A stretch of 64,000 nucleotides of DNA from Hypsibius dujardini (lineage: Eukaryota > Tardigrada > Eutardigrada > Parachela > Hypsibiidae). Below, in pieces: positions 50,248 to 61,485 of the stretch (its first letter is position 1; each line of letters opens with the position of its first letter). The notes under the pieces were generated by a model that was not told the origin of the DNA, searched no databases, and worked only from the letters and a program-made list of their open reading frames with translations. The position numbers and the translations under genes are program-made. Location of the stretch: assembly GCA_001579985.1 (NCBI GenBank), contig LRSR01005195.1, positions 1 to 64,000 on the forward strand. Reading direction: 5' to 3'.

Positions 50248-51252
50248 GGGTCGCGGTTCGTGGTGGCAAAACCAAACTACCGGACGCACTGTACACAAAC
50301 AAAATAAAATTGAACTGAAACTTAAGCAACTAATTTGCTAATTCTAATTTTTTTTAAGTTTGGAAAAACTGTAGTTTAAATTAACATTTTGGACTGTAAA
50401 CTGAAGTTTAAGTTACTAGAGATTTAAGTGCGAAAGATTATTAAAAATCAAAATTTGTGAACTAATTTAACTGAAACAAAGTAAAGCTTTCTGATACTAA
50501 CAAACTAAACTAAAACTGCTTAGTAATGTATTTATAGTTTACTCAAAATCAATTTGATTCGAATAATTTAAGTTTTCGTTTTCGCCATCATCTAATCGCG
50601 GTACCGTGCGCTGCTTACATAATTTAGAGTCCTAGAGCAGAATTTACTTTGTTACATCCATAATATATTTATGAGTTTTTCAATTTGTTCCAGCGGTTTT
50701 TCCTGTCTCCTTTCATGGGGATTGTGTAACCTCTTGGTGTGATACTATAGAGCTCCATTATTCGGTTCAGTCAATCTGATATCTTTCGTCTGTGTTATTT
50801 GAACTACACGTACCAAAATTAGGAGACACATAATCCTAAACAGAGTCGGTTTTATTGAAGGTGACCGATAAAGGAAACATGGCAGGCTTTGTTGCATCGC
50901 GAAGAACCGGGCGTCAAACAAATGGAACAGTAAAAAACAACCAGCACACCAACCACGCAGGCAGCAGTATAAAGATTTGGCTTCAAGCCTACTTGTTGCT
51001 GCATGCTTCAAAAATTACGTTCACAGTACACAGTATGTACCTAGAAGGCAATGGGATAGAGGCGATCAAGACAACAGCAACACCAAATTGGGAGCGTCAT
51101 ATGACGGACACTCCCTCACGAAACACGCACGCACGCCTATTTCCGGAGGCAAGCAGAAACCCACGGGAAAAATTGACACTTGACTACTAAAAAAATCTTT
51201 CACTTTTCAAGGAACGCTGCGTTTTGAAAAAAGTTCAACAATATGCATGCAA
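50248..51252. other. Shared 3' region of convergent ASB-like (+) and CIN85-like (-) genes
   Basis: No coding sequence is recognised. A plus-strand AATAAA at 50303-50308 lies 56 bases after the ASB-like stop. A minus-strand AATAAA at 50856-50851 lies about 400 bases after the CIN85-like stop. The middle is AT-rich with TTAAGT/ACTTAA-type repeats. Confidence 0.5.
50303..50308 (+). promoter_or_regulatory. Polyadenylation signal AATAAA of the ASB-like gene
   Basis: The canonical hexamer lies 56 bases after the stop codon and reads CAAAATAAAATTG in context. Confidence 0.6.
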
Positions 51253-51603
51253 TCACTTGTCCGCCTTTTTCATCTTCTCCAGCTCCCGTTCCAGCGAGAC
51301 AATCTTGTCGGCTTGCGTTTTCAACGCGTCGCGGAGCTCTTTCACTTGGCTGCCAAAGTCCTCCTTCAGCGATTTGATTTCCGCCTTGAGCGTTTTTACC
51401 TCATCCTCCAGACTGGTGGAGGATATGAGATCGGGCGCGCGATGGGCTGTGGACGTGGGCGATTTCGGCTGGCTTAATGCAGAATCTGAAAACGGCAAAC
51501 GGAAGATTATCAAATTTCCACATCCGTTATTCTCCTCTTGCATTATACCGTTGACCAGACAGACAGACACAGATGAACAGACAGGAAAAGAACACAAACA
51601 CCC

Positions 51604-51634
<31 letters not shown>

Positions 51635-54517
51635 TAATCACACAAACAGACAGAAAGGTAGACAGGCAGGCCAGCCGATATACAGCGAGATGAAGGTGTT
51701 CTACAACTGAACAATCATTCAATCGCATCAGAATGTGCAACTTCATCTTAGGTTCATGCAGTGGAGCGTCAACTACTAGCTCATCAAATATCATCACCGA
51801 AAGACCAACATGTAGTCAGAAAGTATCACTTGCCTAGCTGCTTCAAAAAGCTGTCCTTCCGGGTGACTCCTTCGCGATCTAGCGTAGACTTTCGGCTGTC
51901 CGCCTTGGCAGCATCCTTGTCCTTGGCCATAATTTCCTCGTGCCCACCGTTCACCTTACCCTCACCGTCAAGCCCATTCGTCCCGAAGACAGAGCTGCCG
52001 TCGCCTTCCTGCAAAAACAGCAACACAAGATTGTTAACTAACCATCGAGCTCTCCATACCAAGTGCAAAAACCTCCACATACAGACAGTGTGACATAAAA
52101 CTGTTTTAAAAATAAACACATGACGAGTGCCGCGAACACTCTGCACTATGTATTAGCCTCTTCCAGTGCGATGACAAAAACAACACCCAATATAACCATA
52201 CACTGTGAACTGGTACTGGTACAGACAGTCAGGGTCTCGTTTAGAGTCTTTACAAGTCGAAACCAGGGCCCCTCATGGTAGGGCCAGGGCGTGGGCAAAC
52301 GGACAAAACGCTGTTTCTTTAAAAATTGAACTTAAAATTCGGCCTACTGTTCCCGATCATTTTGAAACTTATGGGGGTCTATGGAGTCAGACTTTCAGAA
52401 GCCCTCCAGGGATTTCAACACACTTTCAAAAACTTTGTGTTTCCATCAAATTTGTGATTTGTTGAGGCCCTGATAGTAACTAAAAAAACTGGAAAAAAAT
52501 ATGAATTTTTTTTGAATTTGCATTTTCAGTTTTCAATTTTCAATTTGTTTAAATTAAGAGTTTTTGAAAATTTGTGAAATCCCTTGAAAATCGTACTCCC
52601 GCATCCCCACAAGTTAACAAAACAATCAAGAACAATAGGTTGAATGTTGGGTACAATCTTGAAAAAAATACACTATGCCGCTTTGCCCCACCCTCTGGCC
52701 CTACCATCAGGGGTCCGGGTTCCGACTTGAAAGGACACTAAACGAGCCCGTGCAGTGGTACAAACAGTGCATATACGTACATCGCTGGCAGGCCGGAAGA
52801 GTTGCGAGGGCGGTCGCCGGGTGGGTCCCTTGGCACGGGACGCGGTCGGGTGGATGAGCTTCTCGCTGCTGTTGACAGAGTCGAAGCCGACCACGGCAAC
52901 GCCGCCGCCTACAAAACAGGCCATTAATAAATGTGATATATACACATTGTGAGTAGGGCCACAAAAGTTACAACGTCCATAGTATGTGTATATTCAGAAA
53001 GATATATACTAGTATTTTACGGTTCGAGTCTGTGTGTATTGGTACAGTGTATAGTGCAGTCGGTCTATATGGAGAATGGCATGACGGGGGACAGAGTACA
53101 AGGTTACGAAAGAACAACTGCATTTTTGTTTGCCCGGTGGAGCTGAGCTGAGACGGTTTTCGGTGTGTGAGTAACGCGTGTGAAGGAAAAAGGTACTTCA
53201 AAACTAGCCAACGTTTATGCTAGTTTGGGCTTTGGATGGATGATGTGTGGAGTGGGTGGTGGAATGTTTCAAGTGGACTCTACCAGAGATGGTCATACGC
53301 GACAGACATCGTAGGAAAAAATTGCGAACAGGTAGGAAGAAATCATGAATGATAGAAACAAGACTAATAGGCAGACAAACTGGCAGACAAAGAAGTAGAC
53401 AAAGGAACGGAGAAAATGAGAGTAAAAAGAATAGACAAACACACAGAGACACAGATATACAGGTCGACGCATAGACAGACGGATACAAAGGGTAGACAGA
53501 CAAACAAACAGACAAACCCAAGCAGACCAAGAAACAGACAGGAAATCAGACAGGCCAACAGAAAGACAGGCAGACATACACGCAGACAGGTAGGCAGATG
53601 TACTGACAGGCAGACAGAAAAGAGACAGTTATATATGTACTGTACCATACAAGTAGAAACGCCAACGGACTCATAGATTGACCTAATGTCGCAAATCGTA
53701 CCGTTTTCTGTGGACGATATGGCCGCCACCACCGACTTGGAGGACTCTGTCGACTCGGCATGCCTTAATCGCACCCCGCTGGGAGTTGTACCGGACGAAC
53801 CACCACGGGGCCGTGACTCATCCGCCGTGTGTTTACTACTGCTGCTTCCTGCCGAATCCAATTTAGGCTTGGCATCCACCGTGGCTGACGGGGTAACTGG
53901 TTTGAGCTCTGGCTTCTCCGGATGGACCGATGGAGTGCTCTCCCGCGAACCCGCTCCTCCGACCGGCTTCTTCCCCACAATCGGCTTCAGCACCGGCTTC
54001 TCCGGTCGCTCCGGTTTCTTCTCCACGGCAGAGACTGCTGGCTTGGTTACCGATTTCTCCAGTTTGGCCTTTGTGTCTGAATCAATCTTTTTCTGTGCAG
54101 CTGGGCTGGACTTTTCCACTTTATCAGTGGAGTCGTCTTTCCTGACAGCCTTTTCCGGTATGATATCATTGTGTGCCAGGGGGTCGTCCTTCTTGGCAGT
54201 CGTCTTTTCTACTTTGTCTTTCTTATCGTCGGCGGTGAGGCGTTCTGAGGACTTTTCTCGAGGCAGGAATTTGGAAGTGCGATCGTGGTTTTCTTTTTCG
54301 TTTTTGTCGTCCTTCTTCAGGGATGAGGCCTTGTCGGCTGAAGGTGTTCTGATTGGACGTCTAGGAACAGGGACCTAAAAACAACAGACAACTTACAGCA
54401 ATGTCCTGTCTCTAGCTTCGTGTGTGTATTATATCTGTCTGTCAGTCAGTCAGTCTGTTTATCTGTCCGTCTATTTTTCAAGGTCTCTCTGCCAGTCTGC
54501 CGGTCTGTCTGCCGGTC

Positions 54518-54564
<47 letters not shown>

Positions 54565-57500
54565 TTTCATCTATCAATCTGCCTGGCTCGCTGTCTGTCT
54601 ACAGGTCTGTCTGTTTATCTCCTTGTCGGAAAAATCCCGCTCTCACAATAACCGACTCACTTCACTCAGTGGTATCACAGAACAGAAATTATCGGGGAAC
54701 ACTCCCGAGAGGCCGTTCAACTCTCCCCTCCACCAGCCCTCATCCTCGCACTCTTTCGCGATGATCCTGATGATGTCGCCGACTTTGAAGGAGAGCTCGT
54801 CATCGTTGAGCGCTACATAATCGTAATCCGCCTTGGCGTATTCAAGACCTACCCCCGCAAAACAGCACACTGAAGACACACTCTTATTACAAACACAAAG
54901 GCACCGATTGTGTGTTAAAATTGTCGAGAAAAAATCAACATGAGACGAGTACCAGCCACCGCCACGCGCTGCATACCGGTAGTGTCTTTCTTCGCGCTGG
55001 CCTCGTTTGTCGCGGACGCTTTCTTCTCCGTTGTTGCCGATCCAGTAAGCTAATAAAAAAGCGAGATTGTGAATGTATGTGTGTGTGCTCAAATAAAATG
55101 ATGAAACACATCTTTCGCACTTGGATGATGATGACTGTGAGAGGCGGTGTGCAGTTAATGAATGATATAGACACTCGCCGCACTTCCACGGCAATTGATA
55201 GCAGAAATGCTATATAGACGGCGTACCTTTTCCTTATCACCGTTAGTGTCGGTCGGCCGGAGGGACGCTTTACTGGGCAATCCACCGGCAAAAATATTTC
55301 CCAGACCGACGCCTTTGACTTTCTTCGCGGTGATCTCCGACTTCGCATCATCTGTGAGCGAGAAATCGGAAACTATTACTTTTTTCACATTTCTGTGTTA
55401 GACATTGTGTATCTGTTTGTAAATTACCAGTACGCATGCCAGTCTGCCTTTCAGTCTGCCTTTCTGTCTGCCTGCCTGTCTGCTTGTCTGTCTGTCTGTC
55501 TGTCTATCTACCTATCGGTCTGCCTGTCCTTGTCTGCCTATCCGTGCGTTGCTAACAGGTCTGTCTGATCTGTTTGGATGGATACCTGTCTGTCTGTCTG
55601 ACTGCCTGACTGTACGTAGGTCTGCCTGACTACTTGTCCGAGCATGTCTCTCGCCAACAGCCCATCTGTCCAACCGTCTGTGTAATCGATTTTCGGCCCC
55701 TCTCAACACACTAAAACAACTTAATTAATAACCCACAAAAAGCGAAGCACTTTTAATTTGCAGTCATGCGTACAACAGCCGACCGTCAAAAACAGCTTTG
55801 CGTGTTTTTTTATTCTTCACCTGTAGCTTCCGGCATTTTCTTTTCCGGAGTCACCACCGCCGTCGCAGACACGCTTGTAGCAGGGGTACCCGGCTGTTCA
55901 AAGACACTCTGCCGTTTCAACGAGTCGCCCAGCTCCTTCCCGCGGCTCAAACTGTTGCTCAGCTTCTTCTTCAGCTCCTCCGCGGTGGCCTCAGCCGCCG
56001 TCGCCTTCTTATCCATAATTCCGATCAAATCCTCAACGGCGGATGATGCCGAGGGTGGCGGACCGTCCGGCAGGAGATCAACAAAATTACTGGGACAGAC
56101 GCCGGATTTGCCGTTTAGTGTGGCTTGATACCATCCTAAAAAACAAGACGAAAAGAAGGCAATTGAAATCAGGGTTTACTAATACTGTTTTAATAACATA
56201 TCGTCGCTGAATGGAGGAGAGAGAGGCAAAAAACGAAAGCACAACAGTGTCTTCTTCTCGCTCAGTCTCTGTCTGTCTATCTTTCGCAGAAGAAGGCTAA
56301 AAACGGCATGTCAGATGGTACTCGACGTCACCACCCTCGATTATATGTGATCATGTGTACGTAAGGGGATCTTGCCTAATTAAGTTTCGTCAGCACCCTT
56401 TCCCGGGATCAAGGATGGCAAAACTAAACTGAATTAAAACTTAAGACTTAAGAAATTAACTAAAAGAAATTAACTAATTTCTTAACTGAAAATTTTATAG
56501 CTTTTGAAAAAATTTAAGTACGAGAGTCATACTGAAAGCCCAACGACTTTGTTACCAACATTTAAACGGTAATTAGGTATTTAGTATTTAGTTAACGGTA
56601 TAGAGTTGGAACGGTACCGTTTAGAAACGTAACGGTTTCAGTTGGAAAAACGGTAAAATTAAATCAGTTAGCTACTTTTAACTAAAAGTAGTTAAGTTCT
56701 CTATTCTCCGCTCTATTTTCCTTCGCCTTCTGTATCGAAGCTAATTGTTTCGGTAAAATCCCTGCACCTCAAAGCAACATATAACTTCACGCGGCACAAC
56801 AGCATAACATATACATTTGTATATACATTTAGTGTCTTTTACAGAGAATGCAATGCATGCTAATGTAGGCCATATATTACTACTATCTGTCTGTCTGTGT
56901 TATCATCATCGCAGACAGAGGGAACTTCAGAGCTTCGCTTGTGTGATTTTTGGTGTGCTGAGCGCTTGAACGTCTACTCTCTTCGATGTGCCTTAAATTG
57001 GCACCGGTAGAGCTCGAGTCTCTAGAGTGGTCGTTCGTCTGTCTTCCGACATGGCGGCACAGGAATTGAGCGTCTACATTGTGTATGATGTACACTGTAT
57101 ACTGTATATTCATTTCAGATGCAATAATATGCAAGACACACACACGCTGCTGCTCAATTAATGCGCTCGAGTTGAGTCGAGAAACACCCACGTTTCATCA
57201 CACCAAGTAGCAGCAACAGTGTCACCACATCTATGGCAGAGATTCGCTTTACTAATCACCTGCAACAACGCGACACCACGCTGCCAAATTGGTAGAAACA
57301 CAAACCAGCGAGCGATGTCTCGGCTTACTGCTCTTTCTCTGAGCCCAACTTTTGGTTACCCCTAATCAGAGGCTAAACTACGACCGGATTTGGAATGTGA
57401 TTTTCGAGGTATACTATACGCATAAAGGGATCAATCAATCAATCAACTGTACGCGCGCGTTTCCAAGTTCCGAGAAACAGGACGTTAATAATTCCACAAC

Positions 57501-58564
57501 GATCGATTGATTGAGTTACATGAAGGTATACTACGAATGAATGAGCGACGTGTCTGTCCAAAAGGATTATTAACTAGAGAACTACTGTAGGAGACGACCA
57601 GTAGTGCACAGAATTTCAGGGCCAGCTAGGACAGTTAGGCCAAAACGCCAAACACAAGTAGTCTTGCGCTTTGGCTGGAATAGTATTATGTAGCAACACT
57701 TCCAATACGGAGCAAGCACCCCTAGGCGTATTAATTAAATTAAAATTAACTGAATAACAATTATTTTTCAGTTAGCATTTTGTTTTGTGTTTGTTTTTAG
57801 TGGCCTGGTATTTAAATGGTACATTTTTAAATTGCCATGTAGCAATTAACAAAACAATCAACCAATCTACCGCCAAAAATCCAAAGTAGTCGAAGCCACA
57901 TTGACCACCCTCGAACGGCACTAAAACTGCCCTACAATTATTAGTACGCAAAACGTTCCTCCCTATCCGACAGCTTGTCCCCATACATGTAAAAATAGAA
58001 TGTCGCACGATGAGAACCTCCCCTCGGGCTGATACGTAGACGTAGAAAGAATTACAGTTAAACTTGCAACTGTCACGCTGACGCTTCCTCTCAATCCGTA
58101 CCAAAACATTACCACCACCACCACCAACCTTCTTCGTCTTCCCCCGAGATGATCAGCTCATCGCCCACCTTCAGCGCCAGCTCATCCTCATGCTGCGGCT
58201 CGTACGAGTACGTCACTTTCGCCCGTCGTTGCCGGATCGTCGAGGCATCTGTACGGAAGTAAGCAAAAAAAACACAACATTAGGAGGATCGGATAGAGGA
58301 AGCATCATCCACTGCTCTTTTCTCGCTCAATATTCATGAGATTTTCTCACGAAAAGCCCGATTTCTTTTTTGACAACTTTTTTTTCGTTTTCGACGTTGA
58401 AATGACGCTCTAAATTAGCACTTTAAGCTGAGGAGAAACCCATCAAAACAGCACTGGCAAGAGCATCAAACAGAAAAATTGGCCCATATATCCAGCACGT
58501 GTACCACGCGCCATCAGGTTCACTTACCCTTCCGCTTGCTGACATCCGTTTCCGATAGAGCCAT
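51253..58564 (-). CDS. CIN85/CD2AP-family SH3 adaptor
   Basis: Ten exons (58564-58528, 58248-58129, 56135-55821, 55351-55227, 55049-54977, 54848-54661, 54374-53702, 52908-52781, 52008-51834, 51485-51253) close to 688 aa; human CIN85 has 665 and CD2AP 639. The first SH3 spans about 20-76 ([39 protein letters not shown]). The second spans about 226-284 ([38 protein letters not shown]), closest to the third SH3 of vertebrate members. A long Lys/Pro/Ser-rich region follows, then a C-terminal coiled coil (about 636-688, [19 protein letters not shown]...). The family couples receptors and Cbl to endocytosis and cortical actin. Only two SH3 domains are seen where three are usual. Intron 9 uses a GC donor (CTAG/GCAAGT). 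Confidence 0.93.
51555..51672 (+). repeat. (GACA)n array in CIN85-like last intron
   Basis: A pure run of about eight GACA units (51604-51634) lies within a looser CAGACA stretch in the GC-AG intron. Confidence 0.8.
52230..52752. mobile_element. hAT-like MITE with about 75-bp inverted ends, in a CIN85-like intron
   Basis: The left end CAGGGTCTCGTTTAGAGT and the reverse complement of the right end CACGGGCTCGTTTAGTGT begin inverted repeats that continue for about 75 bases (TGGTAGGGCCAG shared). The interior is AT-rich without a transposase. The CAGGG-type start suggests hAT. An 8-bp duplication is not clear: only CAG is shared at both flanks. It ends 29 bases from the exon 8 donor at 52781. 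Confidence 0.65.
53360..53630 (+). repeat. CAGACA-rich array in CIN85-like intron
   Basis: Imperfect CAGACA and ACACAGAG units occupy the intron between exons 7 and 8. Confidence 0.7.
54430..54625 (+). repeat. (TGTC)n array in CIN85-like intron
   Basis: A pure CTGT run (about ten units, 54523-54563) is flanked by imperfect copies and fills most of the intron between exons 6 and 7. Confidence 0.85.
55445..55640 (+). repeat. Imperfect (TGTC)n array in CIN85-like intron
   Basis: CTGTCTGTCTG and TCTGCCTG units lie between exons 3 and 4. Confidence 0.75.
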
Positions 58565-59474
58565 TGTCTCACCCGATATTTAATTTTGCAATACACTGAG
58601 GAGGAGGAGGATTTGCGACCTACAAGGCCATGCAATGCGTGGAGGTATCGGTAAATATCGGGCTTGGTATCAGATCAGATGTGCTAGTACAGGAAGGAAG
58701 TGTGGAGGAGGAAGTGGTTCGTCGCTCGTCCCGCGTGTGTCCACACAGAATGGAAGAAATGTGTTTTACTTTTACTCGGACGAACGATGGATAGGCTGCG
58801 TAGGGACACTTTGACGGTAGAAATGGAAGCCTTCACAGGGCCGTCCTGATAAGGATGCCCCCTCCTCCAAACAGCAGCAAAAGTAGGACGTAGGTGTACT
58901 ACAAACAATGGTCTTGTTGAGTCATTTGAGAGAACGACGACGCGGGAATGAAAGGCCAAAATTTTAGAGTGCTGAGTTTGAGGGGAAAAGTGATGTGGGT
59001 GTCTCGCGTACGTAGTGTGAAACAGACAGAGGAAGAACCTTCGATAGTTGTCGTGGCTTGCTTGCTCTGATGAGGATGATGATTCACCGCGCACAACGAC
59101 AGTAAACAATGCGACTGATTGTTTGGTTTCCAATTCCACTCCCAGGTCCCCTAGGTCCGTGGATTCCAATGGAATCGACATTTCGGTTTCCATTTCCATT
59201 CGACTGCAGGTAGAGATGGTGCGCTCGCGAGCGCGAGCGCTGCCCAAAGAGCGCACTCATTAAAAACATTAATTAATTAGAAATTATCGACACTTTTCGA
59301 AGAGTTAAGCGATCGATCTACAACGGGCTTTTAGACCAGTGTACTTTCTAGCGATGTATTTCCTTTGATTGACTGCTTTAGTATGATTGCCCGTCCAACC
59401 CCCCCCCCACCCAAGCAATCAATCACTGGATGCCTTTTGCATATTTTAGGGTTGTGCAGTTACAAAACAGGTGA
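58565..59474. other. Intergenic, CIN85-like promoter side
   Basis: No supported gene lies in these 0.9 kb. The CIN85-like start at 58564 places its promoter here. A compact palindromic GC-rich patch at about 59219-59260 (GTGCGCTC ... GAGCGCAC, with GCGAGCGCGAGCGC inside) is the only notable structure. Confidence 0.4.
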
Positions 59475-61250
59475 TCAAACAACTATCAGGAAGCTTCCAT
59501 CAGCGCGTATCTTCACATTCTAGGAAGTAAGCAGAAAGGATTGATTGATCCGTCCGGGCGAGCCTATCCCGATGTGTCCGCCCAGGCGCTGCACTATTAT
59601 TTCTTCTACTGGCCCCGAGGGTTGGGTCACTGGCACTAGATATGAAATGCGAGCTATATAACTATATTGGTAGTCGAATGACAGTGTGACGGTTTCTCTC
59701 AAAGACTGCATGTCCCTTGTTTCGGGTAAATATAGAAAAAGGAGCTTAAATTAGTCCGTCAACCAGTCCGTTCCTGTAGCGATCAAACCTAAAACTCGAA
59801 GCAGAATTAGGTTTGACATGGGGACTAAAATGGACTTGAGGATGGAACTGGGACGGACGGAGGACGGACGGAGTAAGTGGGGGGGGGAGCGAACAGACGG
59901 ACGGACATAGTGAGGTAGGGAGGGAGAGACGGGCGGACGGACGAAGAACGAATTGAGGTAAATGAGTGACGGAAGGGGACGGACGAGTGACGAACGGGTG
60001 AGCGACAAAACACGGACGGGGCTCTGACGGGGTCGGACAGAGATGAATATGAGACGGATGCCGTAAGTCGAGTTAACAGAGAACCTCATGGAAGCCTGAC
60101 CCTTAGAACGGAACGGTGATGAACCTACTGATCGACTGCCAAATAAGAGGACTGCGACGGACATCCAATCTCATGGTCGTAGGGTCAAAAGGGAAAATGT
60201 ATGCGTGGCAAACACTTAGATTCAGTGGTGGCACTGGCACACGAAAGGGACGGAGAGGAGGATGGACGGATGGCAAAACAAAGGGAGCAACCGAAGCAAG
60301 AGACGACGGACAGACGGTCGGATTGAGGAACTCACTGGCCGACCGATGCACCGTTAGATGTCTGAACGAAGGGTTGAAGCGTCCACCATATGGGTGACAC
60401 ACTGGCAGCTCTCAGTTAGTCGAAGAGATCGATAGACTGATCGATGACTATTCCACCAGAAAGCTAGGATATTAAAGCTAGGATTGATGGTCAGAGGCAA
60501 TATGTAAACGACGAACTGGCGGTCTGTCAAGCGGCCTAACGAAAGGATGGACTAGTGGAAGTTCGACAGGAATACCCCGGAATATTAACTCGAAGTGCGG
60601 TAAATGATTTTGTTGCTTCAGTGGACGGTGAGACGGAGTGAGACGTATTAAAACGTCCTAGACGGAACGAGTTCTAGAGCTGGGAACAGCTCGATGGCAG
60701 ACATCATCTCGTCACATTAATCAGGAATTAGCCGTTACTGTTAGAATGCCGCTTTTCGTTATACTGGCATCACGGTGTTTGATACCGCTTGTCCTTCCCG
60801 TACTATCATCCAGTGCTTTACTTTTCACATGGAACGGCGCTATTATGCCACTCACAAAAGCTCATTTCATGTTACACTTTAACCATGCATCTAAATTATA
60901 ACGTTGGCGTCACGCTTAAAATTAAATGTGTCTCTGTTTTGCTGTTGATTATAGTTGTTCAGGTGCGTCCATTATTGCCCTCCTAAATAACGACCGCCTC
61001 AACCAGGGACAGTCTTTGCTGAGCTTACTCAACCCCTGGATGTACAGTCTCGGAGCGAACGCCGGCTTGACCGACATGGTTGACGGCGAAACCATCAGGT
61101 TTCAACGCGAACGACACCGCTTCCGGGGTGCAAACCCCAGTCGTACCGTATGGCAGTTGGAACTCCACCGTCGGTTGGGACCCGGCGACCAGGCTGGGAA
61201 CGCCAAATTATCAGGAGCTGCTCCGTTCCCATCGACAAACGGCAACCTAA
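59475..61250 (+). pseudogene. Sedolisin (TPP1-family) remnant, two C-terminal exon pieces
   Basis: 59475-59639 corresponds to the end of the exon before the catalytic serine: NNYQEASISAYLHILGSK, then PSGRAYPDVSAQAL. It is close to 63747-63903 of the downstream copy, is preceded by an in-frame TGA, and shifts frame after ALHYY. Where the intact copy has AG/GTAATG it has AG/ATATGA, so the donor is lost. 60955-61250 is the final exon: ASIIALLNNDRL, LLNPWMYS, then after a one-base frame change at about 61097 the stretch [19 protein letters not shown] and a stop. The residues around the catalytic serine (SGTS...ASIIA) are shortened by about three. No N-terminal exons are found. Sedolisins are secreted or lysosomal acid serine peptidases. 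This copy is probably dead. Confidence 0.75.
59825..60015. repeat. Purine-rich GGACGGAC minisatellite
   Basis: Degenerate GGACGGACGGA units lie between the two pieces of the sedolisin remnant, similar in unit to 1575-1725. Confidence 0.6.
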
Positions 61251-61485
61251 TCCAAATAGATCAGCTATGCAGAAAGTGTGAGAGTGTGAATACAGAGCCA
61301 CGAAATTTTTTCATTACCCTTGTTTTACCCTATTCGTCAGCACATTGAATAAAAATGTTGACAACCGATTTCTGTTTGCACGTCCTTAATTAAAGTATAC
61401 AATTACAGTATATTCCACGACTATCGTTCCCCTCTCACAAGCTAGTAAATCAAAGCCTTCGTTTGATTGGTTACTCTCAATCGAG

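Noticed and set aside
60747-60900. Signal-peptide-like start (MPLFVILASRC...) upstream of the second sedolisin copy
   Set aside because: No donor in a suitable phase leads to the prodomain exon, and the following residues do not resemble a sedolisin prodomain.
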